Numbered from the stretch's first letter, positions 51,240-60,616 are shown. The stretch is 64,000 nucleotides of DNA from JBCCMQ01 sp039026235 (GCA_039026235.1 JBCCMQ010000009.1:62001-126000); one strand, 5' to 3'. Notes: generated by a model from the sequence alone, not told the origin. Numbers and translations: made by a program.

Positions 51240-52232
51240 TTAGAACGACAGGGCCAGACCCAGCGAGTAGGTGGTGACCGAGTCAGCGCCGTCCGCGTCG
51301 GTGTTGCCAACGCCAAACTGAGCTTCCGCACCGCCGCCCAGGTCATAGTTGATGACCGCGCCGTAGCCTTCGGTTTCAACGCCATCGGCGTCAAACTGAC
51401 CATAGTTGGCTGCGACGACCAGAGCATCAACCTGGTAGCCGACTGCAAGACCGATGTGATCGGTTTCGCTGCCGTCAGCATCGGTGTCGGTGTCCGCGGT
51501 CGACCAGTTCAGGATCGCGCGCAGGCCGTTGTCAAAGCGTGCGTCAACCGAGATACCGTAGGCTTCACAGTTGTCACAGCCCTGGAAACCAGCGCCGAAG
51601 TTCAGGCGAACGCCGCCGCCTACCTCAACACCGTAGCGGAAGCCGATGCCGTAGACATAGTCGCCCGGTCCGTCGAGGCCGGCACCGTTTTCGATTTGCT
51701 CAAGCGAGGCGCCCACTGCGAAGTCACCCAGCGAGTAGTCGTAGCGCAGGATTTGACCGTCGCCAGCACCGTCGAAGAACGCGTTGCCATTATAGCCACC
51801 GTGTTCTTGGTTGTCCTGGATCGAACCACCGATCAGAGCTTCTTGCATCGCCCAGTCCAGAGCGCCGTCGGTGTCACCCATTGTGACAGTACCGAAGCCG
51901 CCCGAAACGAAGATCGATTCACCGCCCTGGGTATCGGCGTCAAACGCAGCGGAACCGCCGGTTACGTCGCAGGAGCCGTCGGCCGCAGCAACGGCATCAT
52001 CGTCGCACGAGCCTTCGCCGTCAGTTTCGTCGATGTCGATCGAAGCACCAAATGCCAGACCGTTATCGGTGGCACCCGACATGGTCAGGGTGGCGTCGAT
52101 ATCGGTGTGGAACTGGAACTCGGTGTCGTCGTCAAAGAAGCCGAGTTCGGCGAAGCCCGAAACACCAACTTCAGCCGACGCAACACCGGCCGTGAAGACC
52201 AGCGCAGTCGTGGTGAAGAGAACCTTTTTCAT
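51240..52232 (-). CDS. Outer-membrane porin
   Basis: A 330-residue beta-barrel protein with signal peptide MKKVLFTTTALVFTAGVASA and a C-terminal aromatic signature (LGLALSF) recognised by the Bam machine. It is rich in Asp/Gly, as in porins of marine Rhodobacteraceae. Four Cys (76, 88, 219, 222) fall in probable surface loops and may form disulfides. ATG 52232 has GAGGGA 6 nt upstream. The 259-bp region before it contains CATTG/CAATG and TCGGG/CCCGA inverted repeats but no promoter I can name with confidence. Confidence 0.9.
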   Translation of the reverse strand: MKKVLFTTTALVFTAGVASAEVGVSGFAELGFFDDDTEFQFHTDIDATLTMSGATDNGLAFGASIDIDETDGEGSCDDDAVAAADGSCDVTGGSAAFDADTQGGESIFVSGGFGTVTMGDTDGALDWAMQEALIGGSIQDNQEHGGYNGNAFFDGAGDGQILRYDYSLGDFAVGASLEQIENGAGLDGPGDYVYGIGFRYGVEVGGGVRLNFGAGFQGCDNCEAYGISVDARFDNGLRAILNWSTADTDTDADGSETDHIGLAVGYQVDALVVAANYGQFDADGVETEGYGAVINYDLGGGAEAQFGVGNTDADGADSVTTYSLGLALSF

Positions 52233-52491
52233 CGTTTTCCCTCGTATTAAAGGTTTACCCAAGTCTCGGGAAAACCCGATCTGAGTGTGTTTCGTAATTC
52301 GCTCCATTGCCCCGCCAATGCAAGCGCAGCCCAGCATCCCTCAATGAATGCGCAACGCATGGTGCAGCTTTGCCACAGTCCTTTGGCGCCCCGCATTTGC
52401 AGCAACTAACGTCGTTATTTTGCTGGGGGAAAACGCTTGCTGGACCAGAAACAGTGGGGTAGTGAACTGTCCACCGCAACATGGGGTTTTC

Positions 52492-52986
52492 ATGGCGCTT
52501 AAGGGCAGAATCGGACGCGCGCTTGTTCTATCGACGGCACTCGTGCTTTCCAGTTGCGGGGAAGACAGTTTCCTCGGTCCGCTGGTTCTTGGAGATGATC
52601 CCAATCTTCCGGATGACTTCGTGGATGAACGAACCCGGAACGATTCGTCGTTCTTCGATCTTTTTCAAACGCAGCTCGACCCGAACGTCACGTTGGAGGT
52701 CAATAAATACATCTGGAATGCGTCGCTTGAGATCCTGAACTTTCTTCCCGTGGAACAGGCCGACCCATTCTCCGGTGTGCTCGTGACCGGATTCGGTACG
52801 CCGCCCGGCGGCAGCACCGCCTACCGCGCGACGATATTCGTCCGGGATCCGGCGCTCGACGCACGCTCGCTGAGCTTATCCATGCGCACGCGCAGCGGAC
52901 CCGTCGATCCCGACACATTGCGTGCGGTCGAAGATGCGATCCTGACGCGGGCCCGCCAGTTGCGCGTGCAAGAGGCCAACCTATAA
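52492..52986 (+). CDS. DUF3576 lipoprotein
   Basis: A 164-residue lipoprotein with lipobox LSSC (VLSTALVLSSC). The mature part carries NKYIWNASLEILNFLPVEQADPFSGVLVT, diagnostic of DUF3576, an alphaproteobacterial family of unknown function. It is followed by leuS, lptE and holA; that conserved order and the lipid anchor hint at an envelope role. The ATG at 52492 starts the signal peptide. Confidence 0.86.
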   Translation: MALKGRIGRALVLSTALVLSSCGEDSFLGPLVLGDDPNLPDDFVDERTRNDSSFFDLFQTQLDPNVTLEVNKYIWNASLEILNFLPVEQADPFSGVLVTGFGTPPGGSTAYRATIFVRDPALDARSLSLSMRTRSGPVDPDTLRAVEDAILTRARQLRVQEANL

Positions 52987-53052
52987 CCGAATCTCGGCAG
53001 GTTCAGGACGCCTAAGACCAAAGCCTGTCAGTCTGAAAGCGAAGGCAGCGAG

Positions 53053-55599
53053 ATGGCTCAGTACTCTCCGAGTGAAATTGAATCGAAATGGCGCAAGGCC
53101 TGGTCCGACGAACACGTCTTTGAGGCTGAACGACGTGACGATCAGCCCAAGTACTATGTGCTTGAGATGTTTCCCTATCCATCGGGCCGGATCCACATCG
53201 GGCACGTTCGCAACTACACAATGGGCGATGTTATCGCGCGCTATAAAAAAGCGACGGGCTACAACGTTCTGCATCCGATGGGATGGGACGCATTCGGCAT
53301 GCCGGCCGAAAACGCTGCCATGGAGCGCGGCGGCCACCCCAAGGACTGGACCTACGGCAACATTGCCGACATGCGCGATCAGATGAAGCCGCTTGGCCTG
53401 TCGATCGACTGGCGCCGGGAATTTGCGACTTGCGACCCCGAATATTATGGCCAGCAGCAATCGCTGTTTCTGGATTTTCTGGAACATGGCCTGGTCTATC
53501 GGAAGAACGCCGTCGTCAATTGGGACCCGGTGGACCTGACGGTTCTGGCCAACGAACAGGTCATCGACGGCAAAGGCTGGCGGTCGGGTGCCGAGGTTGA
53601 GCGGCGTGAACTCACCCAATGGTTCTTCAAGATCTCGGACATGGCGCCGGAGTTGCTGGATGCGCTGGACGGACTGGACAACTGGCCGGCCAAGGTGCGC
53701 CTGATGCAAGAGAACTGGATCGGCCGTTCCCGCGGTATCGAGATCCCGTTTCACCGGACGGACGGCGGCCGAGAAATCCTGTGTTATTCGACCCGGCCGG
53801 ATACCATGCGCGGCGCGAGCTTCATCGCCATTTCGCCTGAACACGAGATATCGCGCGATTTGGCACAAACCAATGATGGCTTGGCGGCATTCATCGCCGA
53901 TACGCGCAAAATGGACACGACCGAGGCGGCGCTGGAAAAGGCTGAAAAGCGCGGCATCGATACCGGCATTAAGGTGCGGCACCCGATCTATCCGGACATG
54001 GAGCTGGCGGTTTGGGTCGGCAACTTTGTGTTGATGGATTATGGAACCGGCGCGGTCTTTGGCTGTCCCGCGCATGATCAGCGTGACTTGGATTTCGCGG
54101 TCAAATATGGCTTGCCCGTTCGCAACGCCTTCCACATGCCCGGCGACGAAACCGAAGTGACAACCAAGGCACTGGTGCCGGGTAAGTCCGAACAGGTGGT
54201 CTATATCGACCACTTTGCCGGGATAGAGACGGTCAGCAGTCAGGTGGGAATTGACGCCACTATAGACTGGTTTGAGGCGCAGGAACTGGGCCGTGGCAAG
54301 ACGAAATACCGGCTGCGTGACTGGGGACTGAGCCGCCAACGCTATTGGGGATGCCCGATACCGGTCGTGCACTGCGAATCTTGCGGCGTCGTTCCCGAGA
54401 AAAAGGAAAATCTGCCGATCCGCCTGCCTGACGATGTGTCGTTTGGTGTTCCGGGCAATCCGCTGGACCGGCATCCAACCTGGCGTGATACGATATGTCC
54501 CGAATGCGGTGGCCCGGCGTTGCGGGAAACGGACACGATGGACACGTTTGTCGATTCATCCTGGTACTTCGCACGGTTCACGAGCCCCAGGGCCAAGACC
54601 CCGACGGATCCCGAAGATGCGTCCTACTGGATGAATGTCGACCAGTACATCGGCGGCATAGAACACGCGATCCTGCACCTTCTGTATTCGAGGTTCTTTG
54701 CGCGGGCGATGCGCATCTGCGGCCATCTGCCGGCTTCGGCAAACGAACCGTTCGACGCGCTTTTCACGCAAGGCATGGTGACCCATGAAATATACGTCAC
54801 CTATGAAGACAGCGCCGCCGGGCGCCGTCCACGATATCACCTGCCCGAAGAAGTGACGGACGGCAAACTTGCAGACGGGACGCCGGTTGAAATTGTGCCA
54901 TCTGCTAAGATGTCAAAATCAAAGAAGAATGTGGTTGATCCGGTCAACATAATCGAACAGTACGGCGCCGATACCGTCCGTTGGTTCGTGCTGTCTGACA
55001 GCCCGCCTGAGCGCGATGTTGAATGGACAGCCTCGGGCGCCGAGGCTGCCAACCGCCACCTTGGCCGCGTCTGGCGCATGGCTGAGGAAGCGAATAAAGA
55101 TACAACGCCGTCCGATGCCGAAGCCGACAAGTTGCTTCTCAGCGTCGTTCACAAGGCAATCCATGACGTCACCATGGGGATCGAGAGTTTCGGCTTCAAC
55201 GCTGCCATTGCGCGGCTCTACAGCTTTGCAGGGGCGATCCAGAAGTCCCGGGCAGGAAGTGAGACGAAAGCTCTGGCATTGCGCACGTTGGCACAACTGA
55301 TGTCACCGATGACGCCCCATCTGTCCGAAGAGATCTGGCAGCGCCTTGGCGGAAAGGGATTGATCGCAACGACGCCCTGGCCCAAGGCAGACCCTTCATT
55401 CCTGGTGGAAGACACGGTGACAATGCCCATCCAGGTCAACGGGAAACGCCGGTCAGAAGTCACCGTTGCCAAGGACATGTCACGCGATGAATTGGAAGAA
55501 ATCGCGCTGTCGGATGCCGCCGTTCAGCGGGCCTTGGACGGTCGTGACCCGAAAAAGCTGATCGTGGTGCCCGGCCGGATTGTCAACGTTGTCATCTGA
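53053..55599 (+). CDS. leuS: Leucyl-tRNA synthetase
   Basis: An 848-residue class Ia synthetase. The HIGH motif is at 48-51 (RIHIGHVRNY) and KMSKS at 619-623 (AKMSKSKKNVV). The CP1 editing domain lies between about 225 and 420, and the C-terminal anticodon-binding and extension domains follow. It charges tRNA-Leu and edits mischarged products. Its 3' end contains the start of lptE in another frame. Confidence 0.97.
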   Translation: MAQYSPSEIESKWRKAWSDEHVFEAERRDDQPKYYVLEMFPYPSGRIHIGHVRNYTMGDVIARYKKATGYNVLHPMGWDAFGMPAENAAMERGGHPKDWTYGNIADMRDQMKPLGLSIDWRREFATCDPEYYGQQQSLFLDFLEHGLVYRKNAVVNWDPVDLTVLANEQVIDGKGWRSGAEVERRELTQWFFKISDMAPELLDALDGLDNWPAKVRLMQENWIGRSRGIEIPFHRTDGGREILCYSTRPDTMRGASFIAISPEHEISRDLAQTNDGLAAFIADTRKMDTTEAALEKAEKRGIDTGIKVRHPIYPDMELAVWVGNFVLMDYGTGAVFGCPAHDQRDLDFAVKYGLPVRNAFHMPGDETEVTTKALVPGKSEQVVYIDHFAGIETVSSQVGIDATIDWFEAQELGRGKTKYRLRDWGLSRQRYWGCPIPVVHCESCGVVPEKKENLPIRLPDDVSFGVPGNPLDRHPTWRDTICPECGGPALRETDTMDTFVDSSWYFARFTSPRAKTPTDPEDASYWMNVDQYIGGIEHAILHLLYSRFFARAMRICGHLPASANEPFDALFTQGMVTHEIYVTYEDSAAGRRPRYHLPEEVTDGKLADGTPVEIVPSAKMSKSKKNVVDPVNIIEQYGADTVRWFVLSDSPPERDVEWTASGAEAANRHLGRVWRMAEEANKDTTPSDAEADKLLLSVVHKAIHDVTMGIESFGFNAAIARLYSFAGAIQKSRAGSETKALALRTLAQLMSPMTPHLSEEIWQRLGGKGLIATTPWPKADPSFLVEDTVTMPIQVNGKRRSEVTVAKDMSRDELEEIALSDAAVQRALDGRDPKKLIVVPGRIVNVVI

Positions 55600-56089
55600 A
55601 TGCGGCATAGCGCGACGACCGTTTCTGACGGGACTGGCGTGCTTTGTGTCCGCATGTGGTTTTGAACCGTCACTGGCACCGGGCGGCGCCCAGGCCGCCC
55701 TTGCAGGTCGGGTTCTTGTGGCAAAACCCAATGACGCACGCGAGTTTATCTTTGTCGATGAACTAGAGCGTATCCTGGGACCCACCGACGTTCCTGAGTA
55801 CGAGCTACAGTACGTTCTGTCTGTCCGGCTCAGCAATGCCGGGATCACGCCCGACAACGTTATTACACGTGGTGAGGTCAACGGTCGTGTCGCGTACCGA
55901 TTGATCGATGGGGGCACCGGGCTTGAACTGACACGCGGAGCGGTCACCGCATTCACCGGCTACGGCACCACGGGGACCACGGCTTCGACCGAGTTTGCCC
56001 GCGAGGACGCCGTGCAACGCGCCCTTACGATTTTGGCGCGTGATCTGGTCGCGGAACTGACGGCCAATCGTGCCCAGTGGCTTTCATGA
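55589..56089 (+). CDS. lptE: LPS-assembly lipoprotein LptE
   Basis: A 166-residue lipoprotein: RRPFLTGLACFVSACGFEPSL gives a signal peptide and lipobox (VSAC). The body VLSVRLSNAGITPDNVITRGEVNGRVAYRL fits alphaproteobacterial LptE, the plug of the LptD translocon. No in-frame ATG exists near the N-terminus. TTG 55589, inside leuS, is the best start (11-nt overlap); TTG 55580 is possible. The stop overlaps the holA ATG. Position between leuS and holA supports the call. Confidence 0.85.
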   Translation: MSSECGIARRPFLTGLACFVSACGFEPSLAPGGAQAALAGRVLVAKPNDAREFIFVDELERILGPTDVPEYELQYVLSVRLSNAGITPDNVITRGEVNGRVAYRLIDGGTGLELTRGAVTAFTGYGTTGTTASTEFAREDAVQRALTILARDLVAELTANRAQWLS

Positions 56090-57108
56090 AACTGTCCACC
56101 CGCGATCTTCCGGCCTATTTCAGCAAGCCCGATCCCAAAGCATCCGGTATATTGATTTATGGCGCCGATGCCATGCGCGTGGCCTTGCGCCGCCAAGAGC
56201 TTCTGAAGAACCTGCTTGGCCCGGAGGCCGAGGCCGAAATGCGCCTTGAGCGCATCTTGGCGGCGGACCTGCGCAGCGACGCCGCGTCCCTTCGAGACGC
56301 CATAAAGGCGCAAGGCTTTTTCCCCGGCCCGCGCGCGGTTTTTGTGGATCAGGTGACCGATGCTGCGAGTGCTGCAGTTTTGGTCGCACTGGAAGACTGG
56401 GCACCCGGTGACGCTCAGATCATCGTGACAGCGGCGTCGTTGCGCCCGACGTCACAGCTTCGCAAGGCGTTTGAGAGCAGTCGGCAGGCCTATGCGGCAC
56501 CGATCTATGACGAACCGCCCAGCCGGTCCGAGGTCGAAGCCGTGCTCCGGACTGCGGGGATTGGCCAGATGGACAGGTCAGCCGAACAGGACATACTGGC
56601 GTTGGCCACCAGTTTCGACCCCGGCGATTTCGCTCAGTTCGTCGAGAAACTGGCGGTCTACAAACATGGTGATCCGGCGCCGGTCTCGAGTGATGACGTC
56701 GCGGCCGTCGCACCGCTGTCCGTGGAGGCAGCTCTTGATGAGGCGCTTTTGATTGTGGCCGACGGCCAGGTCGACGCGCTCGCGCCGGTCCTGTCGCGCC
56801 TCGCGTCACAGGGAACATCACCCACGGCCCTTTGCATCGGTGCCGCGCGGCATTTCAGAACTCTGTACGGCGCAGCCATTGATCCAAAAGGACCCGGCGC
56901 AGGGCTGGCGCGGGCACGTCCGCCGGTCTTTGGCCCCCGGCGCGCGCGGATGGAGCGCCAGGCGCGGGCCTGGGGTGCGCCAAAACTGGAACAGGCCCTG
57001 GCTCTTCTGGTCGAAACCGACCTGCGGTTGCGCTCAACAAGCAAAGCGCCCCAAATGGCGCTTGTCGAGCGCGCGCTGGTGCGCCTCGCGGTTCTGGGGA
57101 GGCCCTGA
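56086..57108 (+). CDS. holA: DNA polymerase III subunit delta
   Basis: A 340-residue clamp-loader subunit. The N-terminal AAA+-like domain begins MKLSTRDLPAYF and includes GILIYGADAMRVALRRQEL; the C-terminal collar domain contains LARARPPVFGPRRARMERQARAW. Delta opens the beta sliding clamp. ATG 56086 overlaps the lptE stop (ATGA), preferred over GTG 56077. Its own stop overlaps the GST start by one base. Confidence 0.93.
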   Translation: MKLSTRDLPAYFSKPDPKASGILIYGADAMRVALRRQELLKNLLGPEAEAEMRLERILAADLRSDAASLRDAIKAQGFFPGPRAVFVDQVTDAASAAVLVALEDWAPGDAQIIVTAASLRPTSQLRKAFESSRQAYAAPIYDEPPSRSEVEAVLRTAGIGQMDRSAEQDILALATSFDPGDFAQFVEKLAVYKHGDPAPVSSDDVAAVAPLSVEAALDEALLIVADGQVDALAPVLSRLASQGTSPTALCIGAARHFRTLYGAAIDPKGPGAGLARARPPVFGPRRARMERQARAWGAPKLEQALALLVETDLRLRSTSKAPQMALVERALVRLAVLGRP

Positions 57109-57695
57109 TGTACACGTTGATTGGCGGCAAGGGATCACGTGCGTTCCGGGTGATGTGGGCGCTCGAAGAGCTGGGCCAGCCGTATGAGCACCTGCCAGAA
57201 ACGCCCCGGTCCCCAGTCGTCAGACAGCATAATCCGGCCGGAAAAATCCCTGTCCTGATCGACGGGGACACCGCAATCACCGACAGCACGGCGATCCTTC
57301 ACTATCTGGCGGACCGGCATGGGGCCCTGACAGCACCGGCCGGCACAATCGAGCGCGCGCTTGAGGACGGCATGACGCAGTTCGTTCTGGATGAGATCGA
57401 TGCCGCGCTTTGGCTGGCGGCCCGACATCGCTTCATCTTGCCCGAAGAGCGGCGTGTCGCGGCCGTGAAAGAAACCATCGCATGGGAACTGGAACGCAGC
57501 CGAGACACTCTTATGGAAAGATGGTCAGGTCCCTACGTGATGGGCGATGGATTTTCCATTCCCGACATCATCCTGACCCACTGTCTGGGCTGGGCCGTTC
57601 GGGCAAGGCTGCCAATCCGCAATGACACGCTAGATGACTACCTCGAACGTATGCGAAGCCGCCCTGCCTATCGCGCGGCGGCGGAAAGGCCCTGA
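57108..57695 (+). CDS. Glutathione S-transferase family protein
   Basis: A 195-residue protein with a thioredoxin-like N-terminal domain (about 1-75) containing HNPAGKIPVLIDGDTAITDSTAI, the glutathione-binding cis-Pro and SS/ST region, and a helical C-terminal domain with YVMGDGFSIPDIIL. The catalytic residue near position 9-12 (GGKGSRAFRVMW) is Ser-like. It is coupled to holA by TGATG. Substrate unknown. Confidence 0.88.
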   Translation: MYTLIGGKGSRAFRVMWALEELGQPYEHLPETPRSPVVRQHNPAGKIPVLIDGDTAITDSTAILHYLADRHGALTAPAGTIERALEDGMTQFVLDEIDAALWLAARHRFILPEERRVAAVKETIAWELERSRDTLMERWSGPYVMGDGFSIPDIILTHCLGWAVRARLPIRNDTLDDYLERMRSRPAYRAAAERP

Positions 57696-57721
57696 CCGGC
57701 ACCAATGAAGGAGCGCGACCC

Positions 57722-58648
57722 ATGGGCGTGATGATTGATGGGATCTACCACGTTGACGATCCGGGCCAGGGCACCGGCAGCGACGGATCATTTCAGCGCG
57801 CGAAGTCAACCCTTCGGCACTGGATAGCGGCCGACGGCTCATCCGGTTTCGCCCCGGAAAAGGGCCGTTATCATCTGTTTGTGTCTCGAAACTGCCCCTG
57901 GGCCCATCGCACGCTTTTGGCCAGGCTTTTCTTTGATTTGGAAGAAGACATCTCGGTATCTGTCGCGCGTCCGCGCCGGACCGATCAGGGCTGGATTTTC
58001 GACGGGGATGGGCCGTTCTCGGACCCGCTCTTAGGTGCTTCAGCAATACACGAAGTCTATGCCCGACAACGCCCGGAATACACCGGTCGCCTGACCGTGC
58101 CCGTGCTTTGGGACAAGAAAACCGAACAGATCGTATCAAACGAAAGCGCCGACATCATTCGAATGCTGGGTGCCTTTGGTAAGGGCATAACGCTTTGCCC
58201 GGAAACACTCCGGCAGTCCATTGACGACTGGAATGGCCGGATCTACGCGGGTTTCAACAACGGTGTCTACCGGGCCGGCTTTGCCCGGACCCAGGAAGCC
58301 TACGACAAAGCAGTGGCGGAAGTCTTTGCGCTTTTGGACAGCATCGAAAGTCACCTGGAAAGTTCAACGTACCTGACGGGCGACAGCTTCACAGAAGCTG
58401 ACCTGCGGTTCTTTCCCACTCTGGTGCGTTTCGATGTGGCCTATCACTATGCGTTTCGGTGCAACCTGCGACGGCTGACGGATTATCCGCACCTTTGGAA
58501 TTATGCCCGGCGCATCTACCATATGCGCGGCGTTGCCCAGACGGTCGATTTCGACGTCTACAAGCAAGGATATTTTTCGCCTTCCGAGGCGCGCAACCCC
58601 CTTGGTATCGTACCCGCTGGTCCGATAATCGACTGGGCGTTGGATTAA
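57722..58648 (+). CDS. Glutathionyl-hydroquinone reductase (YqjG/Xi-class GST)
   Basis: A 308-residue Xi-class GST. The catalytic Cys58 lies in SRNCPWAHRTL, the hallmark CPWA motif. SNESADIIRML, FNNGVYRAGFARTQEAYD and DVAYHYAFRCNLRRL are family landmarks. These enzymes reduce glutathionyl-hydroquinones to free hydroquinones. It starts 26 bp after the GST gene and overlaps the convergent PPOX gene by 4 bp. Confidence 0.93.
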   Translation: MGVMIDGIYHVDDPGQGTGSDGSFQRAKSTLRHWIAADGSSGFAPEKGRYHLFVSRNCPWAHRTLLARLFFDLEEDISVSVARPRRTDQGWIFDGDGPFSDPLLGASAIHEVYARQRPEYTGRLTVPVLWDKKTEQIVSNESADIIRMLGAFGKGITLCPETLRQSIDDWNGRIYAGFNNGVYRAGFARTQEAYDKAVAEVFALLDSIESHLESSTYLTGDSFTEADLRFFPTLVRFDVAYHYAFRCNLRRLTDYPHLWNYARRIYHMRGVAQTVDFDVYKQGYFSPSEARNPLGIVPAGPIIDWALD

Positions 58649-59226
58649 ATTTTGGACGTCGCCGGTTCGTCCGGCGGATCGAATATGCCGGTGGGCAGGC
58701 CATCCATGCTGAACCGGTTTTCCTGGTGCCAATAGCCCCTTATGCCGTCAGGTCCTTTTTTGTCTGTCCAGTTGTCCATGGACGGCCTCTCGCTCTGATA
58801 TTCGAACAATGGCACTCCGTAGCCACAGGATGTCTGGACGAGGTCGACGTCCAGAAAAACGATCTGTCGGGCGCCGCTTGGGCCACCATCCGGAAAATGC
58901 GCATCCAACAGCGTTGCGTATTCCTGGGTGTCGCGATGTAGAACGCGCCCGGTGCCGTAGAGACGCATGATCATGGGCGGGCCCGCCACAGCGCAAAACA
59001 TAATAGTCAAACGCCCGTCCGCCTTAAGGTGAGCGGCGGTTTCGTTGCCACTGCCCGTACGGTCTAGAAAGAAGACGGCATTCGGCCCGGAAATGCGAAA
59101 ACAATCGGTGCTGCGCGGCGACACATTCACCCGGGATCCCGCCGCGGCGCTGGCGGTGAAGAACATGTTCTGTCGCCGGATAAATGCCGACAGGCGTTCA
59201 TCAAGTTCAGAGAATTGTTGGGCCAT
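58645..59226 (-). CDS. Pyridoxamine 5'-phosphate oxidase-family protein
   Basis: A 193-residue flavin-binding split-barrel protein. It has FFTASAAAGSRVNVSPRSTD near residue 22, DRTGSGNETAAHL and LTIMFCAVAGPPMIMRLYGTGRV. The C-terminal segment QTSCGYGVPLFEYQSERP is characteristic of a large family of MSMEG-like or general-stress PPOX proteins. The physiological substrate is unknown. It is convergent with the quinone reductase gene and divergent from the HNH gene. Confidence 0.85.
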   Translation of the reverse strand: MAQQFSELDERLSAFIRRQNMFFTASAAAGSRVNVSPRSTDCFRISGPNAVFFLDRTGSGNETAAHLKADGRLTIMFCAVAGPPMIMRLYGTGRVLHRDTQEYATLLDAHFPDGGPSGARQIVFLDVDLVQTSCGYGVPLFEYQSERPSMDNWTDKKGPDGIRGYWHQENRFSMDGLPTGIFDPPDEPATSKI

Positions 59227-59330
59227 GGTCCCGCTCCGGAAGGAATGAACTTACCTGGCGCCCGAAGCCCCTTGTTTCGGGCGCTGCTTGGATCACCATA
59301 CTAAAGGGAAGTCAGCCAGCAAGGCCACGC

Positions 59331-59633
59331 ATGTCGGACAGCTCGGATCCCCTTTGTGCACTGTGCGGACGGCCGGTGCCACCGGAAGCCCGCCAAAGCC
59401 TTCACCATCTTGTTCCCAAACTGCGTGGCGGCAAGGGCGGCCCCACGGTTTTGCTGCACCAGATCTGCCATAACGAGGTGCACGCGACGCTAAGCGAAAG
59501 CGAACTTGCCCGTCAGTACAACACGCCCGAGGCGCTAAGGTCGCATCCCAGGCTGGACCGTTTTGTTCGCTGGGTTCAGAAACGCCCGCCCACCTTTCAT
59601 TCAAAAACGCCCGGCAAACGCCGCGCGCGGTAG
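59331..59633 (+). CDS. Small HNH-domain protein
   Basis: A 100-residue protein that is essentially one HNH domain: a CxxC pair (Cys9, Cys12), His25-His26 in SLHHLVPKLRGGKGG, and CHNEVH at 46-51. The C-terminus is basic (KTPGKRRAR). Stand-alone HNH proteins may be nucleases, but chromosomal ones of this form are common in alphaproteobacteria without known partners. ATG 59331 is inferred from the start of the conserved Cys pair region. It is convergent with the winged-helix membrane gene. Confidence 0.82.
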   Translation: MSDSSDPLCALCGRPVPPEARQSLHHLVPKLRGGKGGPTVLLHQICHNEVHATLSESELARQYNTPEALRSHPRLDRFVRWVQKRPPTFHSKTPGKRRAR

Positions 59634-59643
59634 CGGGCAGGCG

Positions 59644-60348
59644 TCAGACCATCCGGATAACATCCTTGTCGATGGACAACATGTATCCCTTGCGGGCGAT
59701 ATTCTTGATCAGAAGCTCGCTGACAATCTGATTACCCAAGGCATCGCGCAGCCGCTTGATCCGCGTGGCGCCAGATGCTTCGTCGCATTCGGTCGCATGC
59801 TTGCCGGTGATGACAGATTCGATTTCTGACCCCGACATGACATCGTCGTCCATCCGCGCCTCGGCCAGAACCGCAAGCGTTTCAATCGAAGCCTCTGTTA
59901 GCTTGAACTCCATGTTGTTCAGGTAAACCGTGTTTTCATCGCGGCTGATGATCAGCGACTGCACCTGGATGCCCGCACGCTCAATCTCGGACATGCGCCG
60001 GTTGAAGGTCAGAATGATGGCCAAGAGCACAACAGCGACGATCAACATTGCGGTTGCAAAGACGAGCAGGATGAAAATCACCACCCGGTATGACGATAGG
60101 ACTTCGCTGAAGGCCGTGCCCGATTGCGCCAGGATCTCAAGCAGCTTGATTTCCGCATTCGACGTCAGCGCGGCATTCTCTACAAACAACCGCTCGACGC
60201 GCGCATTGAACGCGTTGGCATCCGGCAAGGCGATAAACAGCAAAGCCGCCGCGATCGCCAGGATCGCGACAATGACCGCAATACCAATCAGGACGACCCG
60301 TGATCCGGGCAGCGACTTTTCAATATTTGAGATAGTAGGCGCCGGCAC
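59644..60348 (-). CDS. Two-TM membrane protein with C-terminal winged helix
   Basis: A 234-residue protein. Transmembrane segments are at about 18-41 and 88-113, separated by a ~46-residue periplasmic loop. After a linker, residues ~135-228 resemble an OmpR/ToxR-type winged helix: FKLTEASIETLAVLAEA, RIKRLRDALGNQIVSELLIKNIARKGYML. ToxR and CadC carry this domain at the N-terminus, so the order here is reversed. The start is GTG 60348, within the upstream small gene (29-bp overlap). A membrane-tethered transcription factor is inferred. Confidence 0.75.
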   Translation of the reverse strand: MPAPTISNIEKSLPGSRVVLIGIAVIVAILAIAAALLFIALPDANAFNARVERLFVENAALTSNAEIKLLEILAQSGTAFSEVLSSYRVVIFILLVFATAMLIVAVVLLAIILTFNRRMSEIERAGIQVQSLIISRDENTVYLNNMEFKLTEASIETLAVLAEARMDDDVMSGSEIESVITGKHATECDEASGATRIKRLRDALGNQIVSELLIKNIARKGYMLSIDKDVIRMV

Positions 60349-60616
60349 TCGCTTTCCGTCTTTCTAGCCCGCCGCCGTCGCGGAAGACCGATACGATATT
60401 CAACAACTCCCAGCCGTCGCGCCCGATACGTCGTTTAACGACATTCGCGGCCGCCCCGGCATTGCAGGCATTTTCGGGCACTTCAATCACCCCATAGTGC
60501 AGCTGCAGCGGGTTGCCGCGTTTCGCCTTGTAATCGGCATAGCAGGCGGCAGACGCCACCGATGCCGCCGCAAGCAGCACAAAGAGCGAGAGTGGGATCA
60601 ACATAAAACGTCGCAT
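60320..60616 (-). CDS. Small exported protein of unknown function
   Basis: A 98-residue protein with signal peptide MRRFMLIPLSLFVLLAAASVASA. The mature part has two Cys (ACYADYK, ENACNAG) and a conserved-looking core VVKRRIGRDGWELLNIVSVF ending ERRKASAGAYYLKY. I recall similar proteins in roseobacters but no function. It overlaps the winged-helix membrane gene by 29 bp, so the two are probably co-expressed and may act together at the inner membrane. Confidence 0.75.
   Translation of the reverse strand: MRRFMLIPLSLFVLLAAASVASAACYADYKAKRGNPLQLHYGVIEVPENACNAGAAANVVKRRIGRDGWELLNIVSVFRDGGGLERRKASAGAYYLKY

Noticed and set aside
52981..54474. 497-codon open frame on the minus strand
   Set aside because: It is wholly antisense to leuS, which has HIGH and KMSKS motifs and full family length. 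The minus frame has low-complexity composition typical of GC-rich shadow frames.
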